A stretch of 64,000 nucleotides of DNA, taken from assembly GCF_013141915.1 (NCBI RefSeq), contig NZ_SROX01000009.1:179901-243900 (forward strand). The letters are read 5' to 3'. A program made the translations under genes and the position numbers. Below, one piece after another: positions 35,726 through 43,987 of this stretch. This stretch comes from Cupriavidus necator (lineage in GTDB: Bacteria > Pseudomonadota > Gammaproteobacteria > Burkholderiales > Burkholderiaceae). Numbering within the stretch: the first letter of the stretch is position 1; the number at the start of each line of letters is the position of its first letter. Under the pieces are notes generated by a model. The model saw only the letters and a program-made list of their open reading frames with translations. It ran no database searches and was not told the DNA's origin.

Positions 35726-38700
35726 CAGCGCAGGCGTATCCAGTTGAGGCGGGCGCCGGCGCCGTTGGCGCCGGGATTGATCTGCGTGATAGCGCCGCTG
35801 CCGCCCACGGTCTGCTGCACCAGGTAGGGCCGCTTCTTCGCCGTCACCACCGACGGCGTGCCAGTACCGCTCAGGCCGATGCCGCTGACGATGCCGTTGT
35901 TCAGCAGCGGGAAGGTGCTGCTGTTGGTGCTGCTGAAGAACGACTGCGCGGCCGCGCCGCCGGAGGCCATCGACACGCCCATGGTGAAGCCGGACGGCAC
36001 CTCGGCATTGCACGACAGTGCCTGCGATAGGGCCGAACCTGGCGGGATGGTGGTGTTCACGATCACCATGCCGTAGGCGACCACCGGGTTGTAGATCACC
36101 TGCTCGCGCGTGGCCGACGGCAGCGGCAATTGCCAGCCGTACTTGTTGTTGCCGCTCGCGCAGGCGTTCGAGCCTTGCCAGCACACCTTGTTCGCGCTGA
36201 CCGTGCGCACCATCACCGTGCTGCCGGCCGCGCGCCCTTCGGCGGTAATCGATTGCTGCGTCAGGTGGGCGCCGGCAAGCGGCCGCGTGGCGCTGGCCAG
36301 CGACGCATAGCGGGCCTGGGCGCCGGCGATCGCGTTCCACCCCGCCATGTCCCAGTCCCACACGCCATATAGCGCCTGCCCGCCCGGCTCGAACACTGCT
36401 TCGCTGCCCTGGGTCTGCTCCAGCCGGCGGCCCGTGCCGAACGCCACCACCACGCGCGGCATCGCCGCAGCGCCGGTGCCGGTGCCCGGCACCGAGCCCA
36501 CCGCCACCTTCGTGGAGATGGGCTTGCCACCGGTCTGCACCAGCGGGCGGCTGCCGGCGCGCCAGTGGTCCGGATTGTCCGAGGTCAGGTCGAAGCGCCA
36601 CAGGTTGCCGAACACGTCGCCGGCGTAGACATAGTCGGTGATGTGGTCGCCGTCGAGGTCTGCCGGGGTGACATAGGCAATGCCGTTCTTGCCGCTGGCG
36701 CCCGCAGGATCCTCCTGGGGCCCGTAGCCGGTGCCAAGATAGCGGAAGGTGCGCGAGCCGTCGGCCGGGTTGACCAGCATGATGAACAGGCCGGCCGAAC
36801 CGCTCTTGCTGCCCAGCCCGTTGCCGAATAGCACGGCCCACTGGCCGTTGTGCAGGCGGCGGATCACGGGCGTGCCATAGGTGTTGCCAAGGTTGTCGCC
36901 GCAGGCGGTATCGCCGGCGCACTGCAGCGTGTTGTTCCACTCGCCAATCACCGTGGCGCTGGCCGCTGCCGGGGTATCGCTGAAGCGCTCCGGGTCGGTC
37001 ACGTCCAGCACGTAGAGTGCGCCGCCGGTCGCCGTTGCGGTCTTGCTGGCGAGCGGGCCGCCGCGGTTCGCCCCAGGCCCGAGGCCGCCGACGAGCCAGG
37101 TATGCCAGGCGTCGGCGTAATAGAGGTCGCCGGTGCCGGGCGTGGCATCGACAAACAGGTTGTGCACGTATTGCGGCGAACTGTAGGCGAGCGCCGCATT
37201 GGTCGAATGGATGGTGTCGAGCACCGCTCCGGGCATGTACGCCAGCACCTCTCGGCCGTCGTTAGGCTTGCTGGCGTCGTTGCCGACGAAGGCGCCCGCC
37301 GCGTTGTAGTAGCCGGAACGGAAGCCATGCAGCAGTCCATCATTGGCGCCCACGTAGACCACGTTCAGCCGCTGCGCCCTGGCCTGCCGGAAGGCGTCAT
37401 AGCTGCCGGCCGGCTCGGGCGCGCTGGCGCTCTTGTACAGCGCATCGGTCCAGGGCCCGCTGTACGGCGATGATGGTGCGCCGACCCAGGCCGGGCTGGA
37501 ATCGATGATGTCGCCCAGCACGCCGGTGCGCTTGCGGAACAGGCCGGCACCGGATGCGGCCAGCTCCTTGCTGCGGTCCCCACGCAGGTAGTCAAGGCGG
37601 TCGCCGGCCGGTGCGGCATCGCCCGCGGTCAGCCTGGACTTCAGCGCAGCGGGCAGGTTGGCATCCCAGCGCAGCGGGATACCGGTGCTGCCGCTCCAGG
37701 TCAGGATCTTGCGGCTGTCCGGCGCCTGCGCTACCACCGCGGTGCCGGTAGCCACGCAGCTGCCGCCGGTCAGGGTGCAATGGGCGTTCCAGTTGGCCAC
37801 GGTGGCAATCGACACCGAATCGGTGGCGGGATCGTAGAGCAGGTTCTGCGCGCTCAGCTCGCCCCACCAGTTGGTCGGATGGTAGTAGGCCAGGTACACC
37901 TGCGAGCCCGCTTCGACCCGCGCGGACTGCTGCACGTTGGTGCCGGCCGAACTGCTGGACTGGCCCACCGGCTCGGCCTTGAAGCAGGTGATCTCGTGGA
38001 CGTTGCTGCCGCTACCGGTGCCGGCCGCGAAGCCGAAGCGCAGCGCTGCCGGCACCGGTCCGTTGGCCTGGATGATGTCCTGGTCGGTGATCACCGGCGT
38101 GGCCGCGCCGCCGTTATAGCTGTAGGACATGCTCAGCAGCCCGTTCTGGGTCAGCTTGAGCGAATAGACGATGGGGATGCCCTTGGCCCGCGTTGGCCTG
38201 GACACCGCCTGCTGGTTGGCGATCTTGTCCGGCAGGTCGCTGATGCCGAGGATGCGGTAGTTGTAGGCCAGCCGCCGCGCCTTGATATCGCCGCCGTCCT
38301 TGCCGCTGCTCCAGTCCTGCACGTAGCCGCGCGCACAGGTGTTCTGCACGGCCTGCGCGCGCTTGCTGCTGCTTAGGGTGTCGGGGTAATAGGCCGGATA
38401 GGCGGCGCGCAGGCCGGCCCAGTTGGTGTCGCCCGAGCCGCGCACGCTGATCCGGTTGGCCTGGAATGCCGGGCCCGAGTCGGTGTTGTCCGCCTTGTTC
38501 GAGAAATTGCCGAACTCGTCGATGCCGATGCCGATATAGCCGCCCGCCACGCCGTCGTACGCGGCATTGGCGTTCGAGCAGCTGTAGCCCAGGCTGCCGC
38601 CCAGTCCGCCCACCGTAGGGCTCCTGCTGCCATCGGCCAGGTAGAAGCTGATGCCGTCGGCGCCGGTGCCGCGCAGGTTGTCGCCGCCATAGGTGACGGT

Positions 38701-39102
38701 GGAAAACGTCACCTGCAGCCCTTCCTGCATGCCGAAGGTGAACCTCGACACCACCGCGCCGGTCTGGTTGTCGCCGTTGGCGCCCTCGGCCGTGTCGCCA
38801 TTGGTCAGGCGCAGCGCGCCGTAGCCCGCGGCGTCCGGCACGGTACCGCTTGCACCGCCGACCAGCTTCGAGTTGCGGTCCCGATAGTAGGTGAAACTCG
38901 ACGTGGCGCAGCCCGGAATCGACCCGGTGCCGTTGCCTGCGGTCAGGCACGCGCCATTCAGCGCCACCCAGTCATACGAGGACGAAGCCCCGTTCAGGTT
39001 GTCCTGGATCACCAGTGCATGCGCCTGCCCGGCCAGGACCGCGTTCACGACGGCGCTTACGGCGGCGGCAAGGCAGGCAAGGCGTAGAGGTCGGCTCATC
39101 AT
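35725..39102 (-). CDS. pilY1: type IV pilus tip adhesin/assembly protein PilY1 (long form)
   Basis: A 1125-residue secreted protein. A signal peptide (1-29, AHA) leads to an N-terminal domain (about 30-260) with GADGISFYLADGSRSP and GGYIGIGIDEFGNFSN, reminiscent of L-type lectins rather than the von Willebrand A domain of Pseudomonas PilY1. The C-terminal half (about 500-1040) is the PilY1 seven-bladed propeller, with VYVGANDGLLHGF and the calcium loop DLDGDHITDYVYAGD (near residue 820). PilY1 sits at the pilus tip with the minor pilins and affects adhesion, retraction and signalling. It is coupled to pilX by 4 bp overlap and to pilE. Confidence 0.9.
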   Translation of the reverse strand: MMSRPLRLACLAAAVSAVVNAVLAGQAHALVIQDNLNGASSSYDWVALNGACLTAGNGTGSIPGCATSSFTYYRDRNSKLVGGASGTVPDAAGYGALRLTNGDTAEGANGDNQTGAVVSRFTFGMQEGLQVTFSTVTYGGDNLRGTGADGISFYLADGSRSPTVGGLGGSLGYSCSNANAAYDGVAGGYIGIGIDEFGNFSNKADNTDSGPAFQANRISVRGSGDTNWAGLRAAYPAYYPDTLSSSKRAQAVQNTCARGYVQDWSSGKDGGDIKARRLAYNYRILGISDLPDKIANQQAVSRPTRAKGIPIVYSLKLTQNGLLSMSYSYNGGAATPVITDQDIIQANGPVPAALRFGFAAGTGSGSNVHEITCFKAEPVGQSSSSAGTNVQQSARVEAGSQVYLAYYHPTNWWGELSAQNLLYDPATDSVSIATVANWNAHCTLTGGSCVATGTAVVAQAPDSRKILTWSGSTGIPLRWDANLPAALKSRLTAGDAAPAGDRLDYLRGDRSKELAASGAGLFRKRTGVLGDIIDSSPAWVGAPSSPYSGPWTDALYKSASAPEPAGSYDAFRQARAQRLNVVYVGANDGLLHGFRSGYYNAAGAFVGNDASKPNDGREVLAYMPGAVLDTIHSTNAALAYSSPQYVHNLFVDATPGTGDLYYADAWHTWLVGGLGPGANRGGPLASKTATATGGALYVLDVTDPERFSDTPAAASATVIGEWNNTLQCAGDTACGDNLGNTYGTPVIRRLHNGQWAVLFGNGLGSKSGSAGLFIMLVNPADGSRTFRYLGTGYGPQEDPAGASGKNGIAYVTPADLDGDHITDYVYAGDVFGNLWRFDLTSDNPDHWRAGSRPLVQTGGKPISTKVAVGSVPGTGTGAAAMPRVVVAFGTGRRLEQTQGSEAVFEPGGQALYGVWDWDMAGWNAIAGAQARYASLASATRPLAGAHLTQQSITAEGRAAGSTVMVRTVSANKVCWQGSNACASGNNKYGWQLPLPSATREQVIYNPVVAYGMVIVNTTIPPGSALSQALSCNAEVPSGFTMGVSMASGGAAAQSFFSSTNSSTFPLLNNGIVSGIGLSGTGTPSVVTAKKRPYLVQQTVGGSGAITQINPGANGAGARLNWIRLR

Positions 39103-39686
39103 TCTTTCCCGAGGTCCTTGGTGCCCGCACCAAGCTGGTAGGTGCTCTGCACCACCGCGGCGGTGCCGTCGCTGCCGCCATAGCCGGCGCCGGTCACGCG
39201 GAACAGCATCGACAGCCCATCCGGCGACAGGCCCAGATAGTGGATGTAGAGGCTGGGGGCGCGCGTGTAATTGACATCATCGCCAGTCATGCCGCCCGGG
39301 CGGCCGGCGCTCGCGACGTTCATCGACGGCGGCACATAGTCGGCCCGCGCCGGCATCCATGGCAGGTTGGCCGGGTCTGCCAGCGCATTGGCGCAGACCT
39401 GCAGATTGGCCGGATCGTTGGCGTCGATCACCGTGTTGCAGGCGGCGCCGGCCGAGCCGTTGCCCTGCCCCAGCCACCATTCGCCGAACTGCAGCGCGCC
39501 CTGCGCGGCTTCGAACGCACGCTGCTTCTCGCGCGTGTTGCCGGCGATCTTCTCCTGCAGGCCGAAGCCGCGGAACATCGTCACCGACAGCAGCGACAGG
39601 ATCAGCAGAAACAGCAGGCCGATGATCAGGACATAGCCGCGCGGCGCGGCGCCGGCGCGGCAACTGGCTGGCATGGCGCGGGTCAT
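39099..39686 (-). CDS. pilX: minor pilin PilX
   Basis: A 195-residue PilX-type minor pilin. The leader ends AAPRG and the mature protein begins YVLIIGLLFLLILSLLSVT, with no Glu at position 5 as often seen in PilX. The spine ends EKIAGNTREKQRAFEAAQ, a conserved PilX stretch. The ATG at 39686 overlaps the pilW stop by 4 bp. Together with FimT, PilV, PilW and PilE it primes pilus assembly and presents PilY1. Confidence 0.86.
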   Translation of the reverse strand: MTRAMPASCRAGAAPRGYVLIIGLLFLLILSLLSVTMFRGFGLQEKIAGNTREKQRAFEAAQGALQFGEWWLGQGNGSAGAACNTVIDANDPANLQVCANALADPANLPWMPARADYVPPSMNVASAGRPGGMTGDDVNYTRAPSLYIHYLGLSPDGLSMLFRVTGAGYGGSDGTAAVVQSTYQLGAGTKDLGKE

Positions 39687-40426
39687 GGGCGGTTCATCAG
39701 GCTGATGGTCTGGGTCCAGCCGAGCGTGGCCGGCTGGCCGGGCTGCCCCGCAAAGGGATTGGCAAACGTCAGCGTCACGCGCGCGGTGCGCACCTGGCCC
39801 CACAGTGCGCCGGCGGCGACCGCGCTCGCGCTCAGGTAGGTGTCGACGTTGCCGCCATTGCCGGTGTCGGTGCCGTAGCGCACCCGCAGCGCCGTGATGC
39901 CGCCGGCCAGCGGCACCGCCGCACCGCCGTTGACCGCGCAGGTCAGCTCGTTGGCGGCATTGACGGCAAAGGTATTGAGGTAGGCGACGCTGGCCCCCGA
40001 GGCATTGGCCGCGCCCTGGCAGTTCATGATGCCGTCGCCGCTGGCGGTGACGAAGCGCGCCGTCAGCGTATCGCTCGCACCGTCGGCGCCGGACTGCCCG
40101 ACAATGGCCTGGCCCGCGGCGAAATCGCCAAAGGCGTTGCCCGCCAGCGCCGGCAAAGCGTCCGCCGCCACCTGGTTCAGCGGATCGGGGAAGTACCCCG
40201 CCGACTGCACCGTGTTGGCCAGCATCGTCATCACCAGGCGCTCGCTGTCCTGCAGCGCGGCCAGCCGCTCCTGGTCGCGCACCGTGCCGCGCAGGTTGAG
40301 GAACGCCGTCATCAGCGCCGCCAGCATGAACAGCGCGATGACCATCGCCACCAGCACCTCGACCAGCGAGACACCGGTCTGCCTGCGGCGAGGCAAGCCG
40401 CGCGGAGTTCGAAGCATGGCTCTCAT
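39683..40426 (-). CDS. pilW: minor pilin PilW
   Basis: A 247-residue PilW-type minor pilin. The leader ends RRRQTG and is followed by VSLVEVLVAMVIALFMLAAL with Glu5. The family block RDQERLAALQDSERLVMTMLANTVQSAGYF (quoted in part) lies at about residues 48-77, and large globular content follows. The start at 40426 overlaps the pilV stop (ATGA at 40423-40426). Confidence 0.86.
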   Translation of the reverse strand: MRAMLRTPRGLPRRRQTGVSLVEVLVAMVIALFMLAALMTAFLNLRGTVRDQERLAALQDSERLVMTMLANTVQSAGYFPDPLNQVAADALPALAGNAFGDFAAGQAIVGQSGADGASDTLTARFVTASGDGIMNCQGAANASGASVAYLNTFAVNAANELTCAVNGGAAVPLAGGITALRVRYGTDTGNGGNVDTYLSASAVAAGALWGQVRTARVTLTFANPFAGQPGQPATLGWTQTISLMNRP

Positions 40427-40983
40427 GGCTGGACGTGCAGCGTCAGGCTTTGCGTGGCGGCCATGGCTGCGGTCTGCGCCGCGGTGGTCTGGTTGTAGGC
40501 CACGTAATGCTCGCTCCAGGTCGCGGTCAGGCTGCAACGGATCGGGCGGCTGATGTCGTTGGTGCAGTTGACCGTGGCCGCGTAGGTGGGAAAGTGCGCC
40601 GCCATATCCGCGGCCCACTGCTGCACGTCGTAGGCGGCCACCTGGATTGGCGTGCAGGCTACGCTGGCGCAGTCGGGTGCAGCGGTGCTAAGCGCGCCGG
40701 AGCTGTCCGTCACCGTGGCGCCGGACAGCGTGAACGTCGCCGGCGCCGTGCCCGCCGCCCAGAAGCCGCGGTTGCCGTGCATCGCCGCGGCCAGGCTTTC
40801 CAGCTGCAGCGCCACCAGCGAACGCCCGCGCGCAATCTGCGTATTGGCTAGCGCCGCCGCCTGCATCTTGGCCAGGCCGAGCAGCCCTACCGAGGTGATG
40901 ACCAGCGTGATCAGCACCTCGATCAGCGAGAATCCGCGTGCCACGCGCCGCAAGCGCAGGCCTTGGTGACGGGTCACTGGCAT
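40423..40983 (-). CDS. pilV: minor pilin PilV
   Basis: A 186-residue PilV-type minor pilin. Leader MPVTRHQGLRLRRVARG, then FSLIEVLITLVITSVGLLGL with Glu5. The spine continues GLAKMQAAALANTQIARGR, the conserved PilV signature. Its start lies 10 bp inside the end of fimT, so the operon is tightly packed. Confidence 0.87.
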   Translation of the reverse strand: MPVTRHQGLRLRRVARGFSLIEVLITLVITSVGLLGLAKMQAAALANTQIARGRSLVALQLESLAAAMHGNRGFWAAGTAPATFTLSGATVTDSSGALSTAAPDCASVACTPIQVAAYDVQQWAADMAAHFPTYAATVNCTNDISRPIRCSLTATWSEHYVAYNQTTAAQTAAMAATQSLTLHVQP

Positions 40984-41603
40984 GCGCCCTCCCCCGCGCG
41001 CTGTATCGTCTGCCGGCCGGCAATGTTGATGGCGATGCAGCGCGTGGCTTCGGCGGCCACCGGAGTGGTGTGCAAGGTCATGGTCAGCGCGCCGCCGGGC
41101 AGCACGGCGAAGCCATCGCGGTTATATGTCAGGAAGGTCGCGTTGGCAGGCGTGGTGAAGGTGTCGGTGGCGGACCAGCCGGCGCGGTAGTGCAGCACTT
41201 CGTCGGCCGGCGCCGCCGCGTCCACCGTTCCCGACGCATTGCGGTCGACGAACGCGATCCAGCCGCGCGCCCAGTTGCCGGCCCCCAGGCAGGCGGTGCC
41301 ATTGACAGACGGGCACACGCTGACCGGCAAGCCGCGCTTGATGGCCTCGCTGCGCGCAAGCTGCAGGCTGCCGACCATCGACTGGATTTCGCTGTCCACC
41401 CGGCTGGTGCGCAGCAGCGAGACGAACGAAGGCGTGCCGATCGCGGCGAGGATCGCCACCATCACCACCACCGCCATCAGCTCGACCAGCGTCAGCCCGC
41501 GGCAGTGCCGGCGCGATGCCCGCGGGCTGACGCTCGCGCCGCGCCGGGCCCGATGCAGGTTGCCGCGAATGCCGCTGCCGCTGCAAGCCACGCGCACAGG
41601 CAT
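40974..41603 (-). CDS. fimT: FimT/GspH-like pseudopilin, first gene of operon 1
   Basis: A FimT-type pseudopilin. The prepilin cleavage site is in RHCRG-LTLVELMAVVVMVAIL, and the family motif SEAIKRGLPVSVCPSVNG follows the spine. A Cys pair is near VCPSVNGTACLG and a third Cys in the C-terminal TRCIAIN. The start is uncertain: ATG codons at 41603, 41618 and 41624 are all in frame with no clear ribosome binding site, and give a long leader of about 37 or more residues. FimT in other species also binds DNA during natural transformation. Confidence 0.75.
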   Translation of the reverse strand: MPVRVACSGSGIRGNLHRARRGASVSPRASRRHCRGLTLVELMAVVVMVAILAAIGTPSFVSLLRTSRVDSEIQSMVGSLQLARSEAIKRGLPVSVCPSVNGTACLGAGNWARGWIAFVDRNASGTVDAAAPADEVLHYRAGWSATDTFTTPANATFLTYNRDGFAVLPGGALTMTLHTTPVAAEATRCIAINIAGRQTIQRAGEGACQ

Positions 41604-42132
41604 GCCCGGGCCGGACATGGCCATATCGTGGTGAAGGCGGGGGGGCGCGGTTTCGCGAAGGCGAACCGTCGCCGGCATGTCAGCGCGCGGGCAGAGGTGC
41701 CGCCGCCGATGGACAAGGAACTGCCAGGATGACCCGATGCATGTTGACCCCCGATAAATGGCTTTGTTACCTGGGCAAGGCACCCCGCTCTGACGGCGGA
41801 AAGGCCAGCCCGCACCCGAAAATTCTTGTTCTATGCCTCGCTGCCGGCTGAGAAGACGGGCAACGGGATGCCGCGAATAGCGAAATCGTTACGACTTTGC
41901 AACACCCGCGATAGTGGGGAATTTGATAATTCCTGTCAATTACATCGCGCAGGGTTCGGCGGTCGGGCGGCGCTGCGTTGGGCCGCCGCAACTGCCCGCA
42001 AGCAAGCGTGGCAATCGGGCGCGGCATGCCCCCGCTTAACACAATGGTGCGGATTTCCCCGCTTTACGTTTCGGCACGTTCGCGGCCGGGACGGCTCGCT
42101 AACCTTGGTCCGTCGCCTTCACAGCCCGTGCC
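41604..42132. other. spacer between the two divergent pilin operons
   Basis: About 530 bp without a convincing gene. The part from about 41820 to 41950 is AT-richer and holds the only clear promoter-like sequence. No homology between the two flanks of the spacer is evident by eye. Confidence 0.5.
41911..41939 (-). promoter_or_regulatory. candidate promoter of pilin operon 1 with an inverted repeat in its spacer
   Basis: On the minus strand TTGACA (41934-41939) is 17 bp from CACTAT (41911-41916). The spacer is almost filled by a perfect inverted repeat GGAATT-TGAT-AATTCC (41918-41933). A protein bound there would control operon 1 directly. The -10 box is weak. Confidence 0.45.
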
Positions 42133-42453
42133 ATGCCCTCACCTGCAACCCCGCGCCGAACGCCGCCGCCAACCACCCCGCAACCGCGGCTCCAGCGCGC
42201 CTACGCCTTGATCGAGGCGCTTGGCGCCTTGTCGATCGTGCTTGCCGGACTGCTGCCGATGACGGTGATCGGCACCACCGGCCTGGGCTGGCTGCGCCAG
42301 CTGGAGCGCCTGGCGCAAGCCACGCGCAGCGCGGCCGACGATGCCGAACTGGGCGGCTGCGCGGCGTCCCTGGCAACCGTGGTCGCCGCCATGGTGCCGA
42401 TGCCGGATGCCGGCGGCTGCCCGCCGGCCGGCGCAACCGGGGGTGCCCTATGA
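42133..42453 (+). CDS. PilV-like pseudopilin, first gene of operon 2
   Basis: A 106-residue small pseudopilin. The hydrophobic segment (about 23-48) begins LQRAYALIEALGALSIVL. By alignment with PilV (ARGFSLIEVL) the residue before the cleavage site is Ala instead of Gly and the first mature residue is Tyr, while Glu5 is kept. Ala is tolerated by some prepilin peptidases. At 106 residues it is much shorter than PilV of operon 1. Its stop overlaps the next start (ATGA at 42450-42453). Confidence 0.72.
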   Translation: MPSPATPRRTPPPTTPQPRLQRAYALIEALGALSIVLAGLLPMTVIGTTGLGWLRQLERLAQATRSAADDAELGGCAASLATVVAAMVPMPDAGGCPPAGATGGAL

Positions 42454-43388
42454 ACGCGCCCATTGGCACACGGATCTCGTGGGCCCGCACGCGCGGCTTC
42501 TCACTGGTCGAGCTGATGGTCGGCATGACGCTGGGCCTGATCGCCGCTGCCGCGGCCGGCGCCGCCTTGCTGGCCGCACACGCGGCGTATCTGGCCACCA
42601 CTGACCGCGTGCTGATCGAAGAACGGGGCCAGCGCGCGCTTACCATCGTCGCCATGCTGCTGCGGCAGGCCGGATGGCCGGGCGAGCCTGCGTCCGGCAG
42701 CGCCAACACCGCCCTGCCCCCGGTCAGCGGCGCGGACAATTGCGGGCAAGCCGCCATGGCGGCCGTGCCTGCCTGCGCAAAGGCTGCGGTCGGCCAAAGC
42801 GACGCGCTGCTGGTCCGCTTCAGCGGCAGCGGCCGGCCCGTCGCGCCGGCGCAGCCGGACGACACCATGACCGATTGCAGCGGCTATCCGGTCGCGGCCC
42901 GGCTGGCGGGCGCCGAGGCAACCCCCGGCTATGTCGCGGAAAACCTGCTCTATGTGGCGGCTGGCACCGATGGCGTGCCGCAACTGCTGTGCCGTTACCC
43001 GACCCGCCGCAATGGCCTTATCGACGGCGGCGGCTGGACTTCGGGCGCGCTGGTGCGCGGCGTGGAATCGCTGCAATTGCGCTATGGGCTGGATCTGGAC
43101 CAGGACGGCCGGCCCGAACGCTTCGAGACGGCATCGGCCCTCCCTGCGCTGGGCGAAGCCGCCTGGCAACGCGTGGTGGCGGTCCAGATCGCCATTGCCG
43201 TGCGGGGCGACCGGCCGGGCTCGGCCACGCCACTCCCAGGCGGCGGCATGGGCGCGGCGTGGCCGGCCGGCACCGCGGCGGGGGACCTGCCGCCCCCCGC
43301 GGCAGCGAAGGCCAGCACGGCACATCGCGTGTTCGCCGCCACGATACGGCTGCGCAATGCGCCCCGCTGCCAGGAGACGCTGTGTTAG
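42450..43388 (+). CDS. PilW-like minor pilin, operon 2
   Basis: A 312-residue PilW-type protein. The leader ends ARTRG, followed by FSLVELMVGMTLGLIAAAAAG with Glu5. The block RVLIEERGQRALTIVAMLLRQAGW corresponds to the PilW spine-to-globule segment, and VESLQLRYGLDLDQDG is a second PilW feature. It is longer than PilW of operon 1 (247 residues), so these are diverged paralogues rather than a recent copy. Confidence 0.82.
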   Translation: MNAPIGTRISWARTRGFSLVELMVGMTLGLIAAAAAGAALLAAHAAYLATTDRVLIEERGQRALTIVAMLLRQAGWPGEPASGSANTALPPVSGADNCGQAAMAAVPACAKAAVGQSDALLVRFSGSGRPVAPAQPDDTMTDCSGYPVAARLAGAEATPGYVAENLLYVAAGTDGVPQLLCRYPTRRNGLIDGGGWTSGALVRGVESLQLRYGLDLDQDGRPERFETASALPALGEAAWQRVVAVQIAIAVRGDRPGSATPLPGGGMGAAWPAGTAAGDLPPPAAAKASTAHRVFAATIRLRNAPRCQETLC

Positions 43389-43987
43389 CGCGCGGCCTGA
43401 CACGCCCGCGCCAGGCCGGCGCGGTCACGCTGCTGCTATGCGGCACCATGCTGCTGATGGTGGTGCTGATCGCCGCCGCCACGCTGCATATGCTGCTATC
43501 CGGCCGGCAGCTTGCCGTCATGCAGCGCGAGCGCGAACTCGCCTTCCGCGCCGCCGAGGCGGCCCTGCGCGATGGCGAGGCCGAACTGCTGGCCGCCGCG
43601 GCATCGCTCGACCGGCACGATCGCCTGGGCCAGTGGCCGGCGCCGGGCCGCTGCGGCAGCGGCCAGCAGGCTGGCATCTGCCGACCCGGGGTGTCCGGGC
43701 CGCCGGTGTGGCAACCGTGGCTGCGCGCCGATGCCGGCGTCGACGCCATCGGCGTGCCGCTGGGGCGCTTTACCGGCGCAGCCCTGCCGGCGCCGCCGGC
43801 TGACGCCGCCGCAACGCAGGCGCCCCCACGCTATGTCGCGGAGATACTGGACGAAGCGCCGGCCGGCTACTGCGCGCCGGATCCGGCTGCCGCCTTCGCC
43901 CCGGCACCGCGGCTCCGGGTCACCGCGATCGGCTTCGGCCACACCCGCGCCGTACGCGCCCTGTTGCAAAGCGTGATCCAGCCATGA
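43382..43987 (+). CDS. PilX-like minor pilin, operon 2 (GTG start)
   Basis: A 201-residue PilX-type protein beginning at a GTG (43382) that overlaps the end of the PilW-like gene by 7 bp. The N-terminus RPRQAG-AVTLLLCGTMLLMVVL lacks Glu5, as in PilX of operon 1, and the spine continues MQRERELAFRAAEAALRDGE, a PilX-type signature. The stop overlaps the next ATG by 4 bp. Confidence 0.78.
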   Translation: MLARGLTRPRQAGAVTLLLCGTMLLMVVLIAAATLHMLLSGRQLAVMQRERELAFRAAEAALRDGEAELLAAAASLDRHDRLGQWPAPGRCGSGQQAGICRPGVSGPPVWQPWLRADAGVDAIGVPLGRFTGAALPAPPADAAATQAPPRYVAEILDEAPAGYCAPDPAAAFAPAPRLRVTAIGFGHTRAVRALLQSVIQP

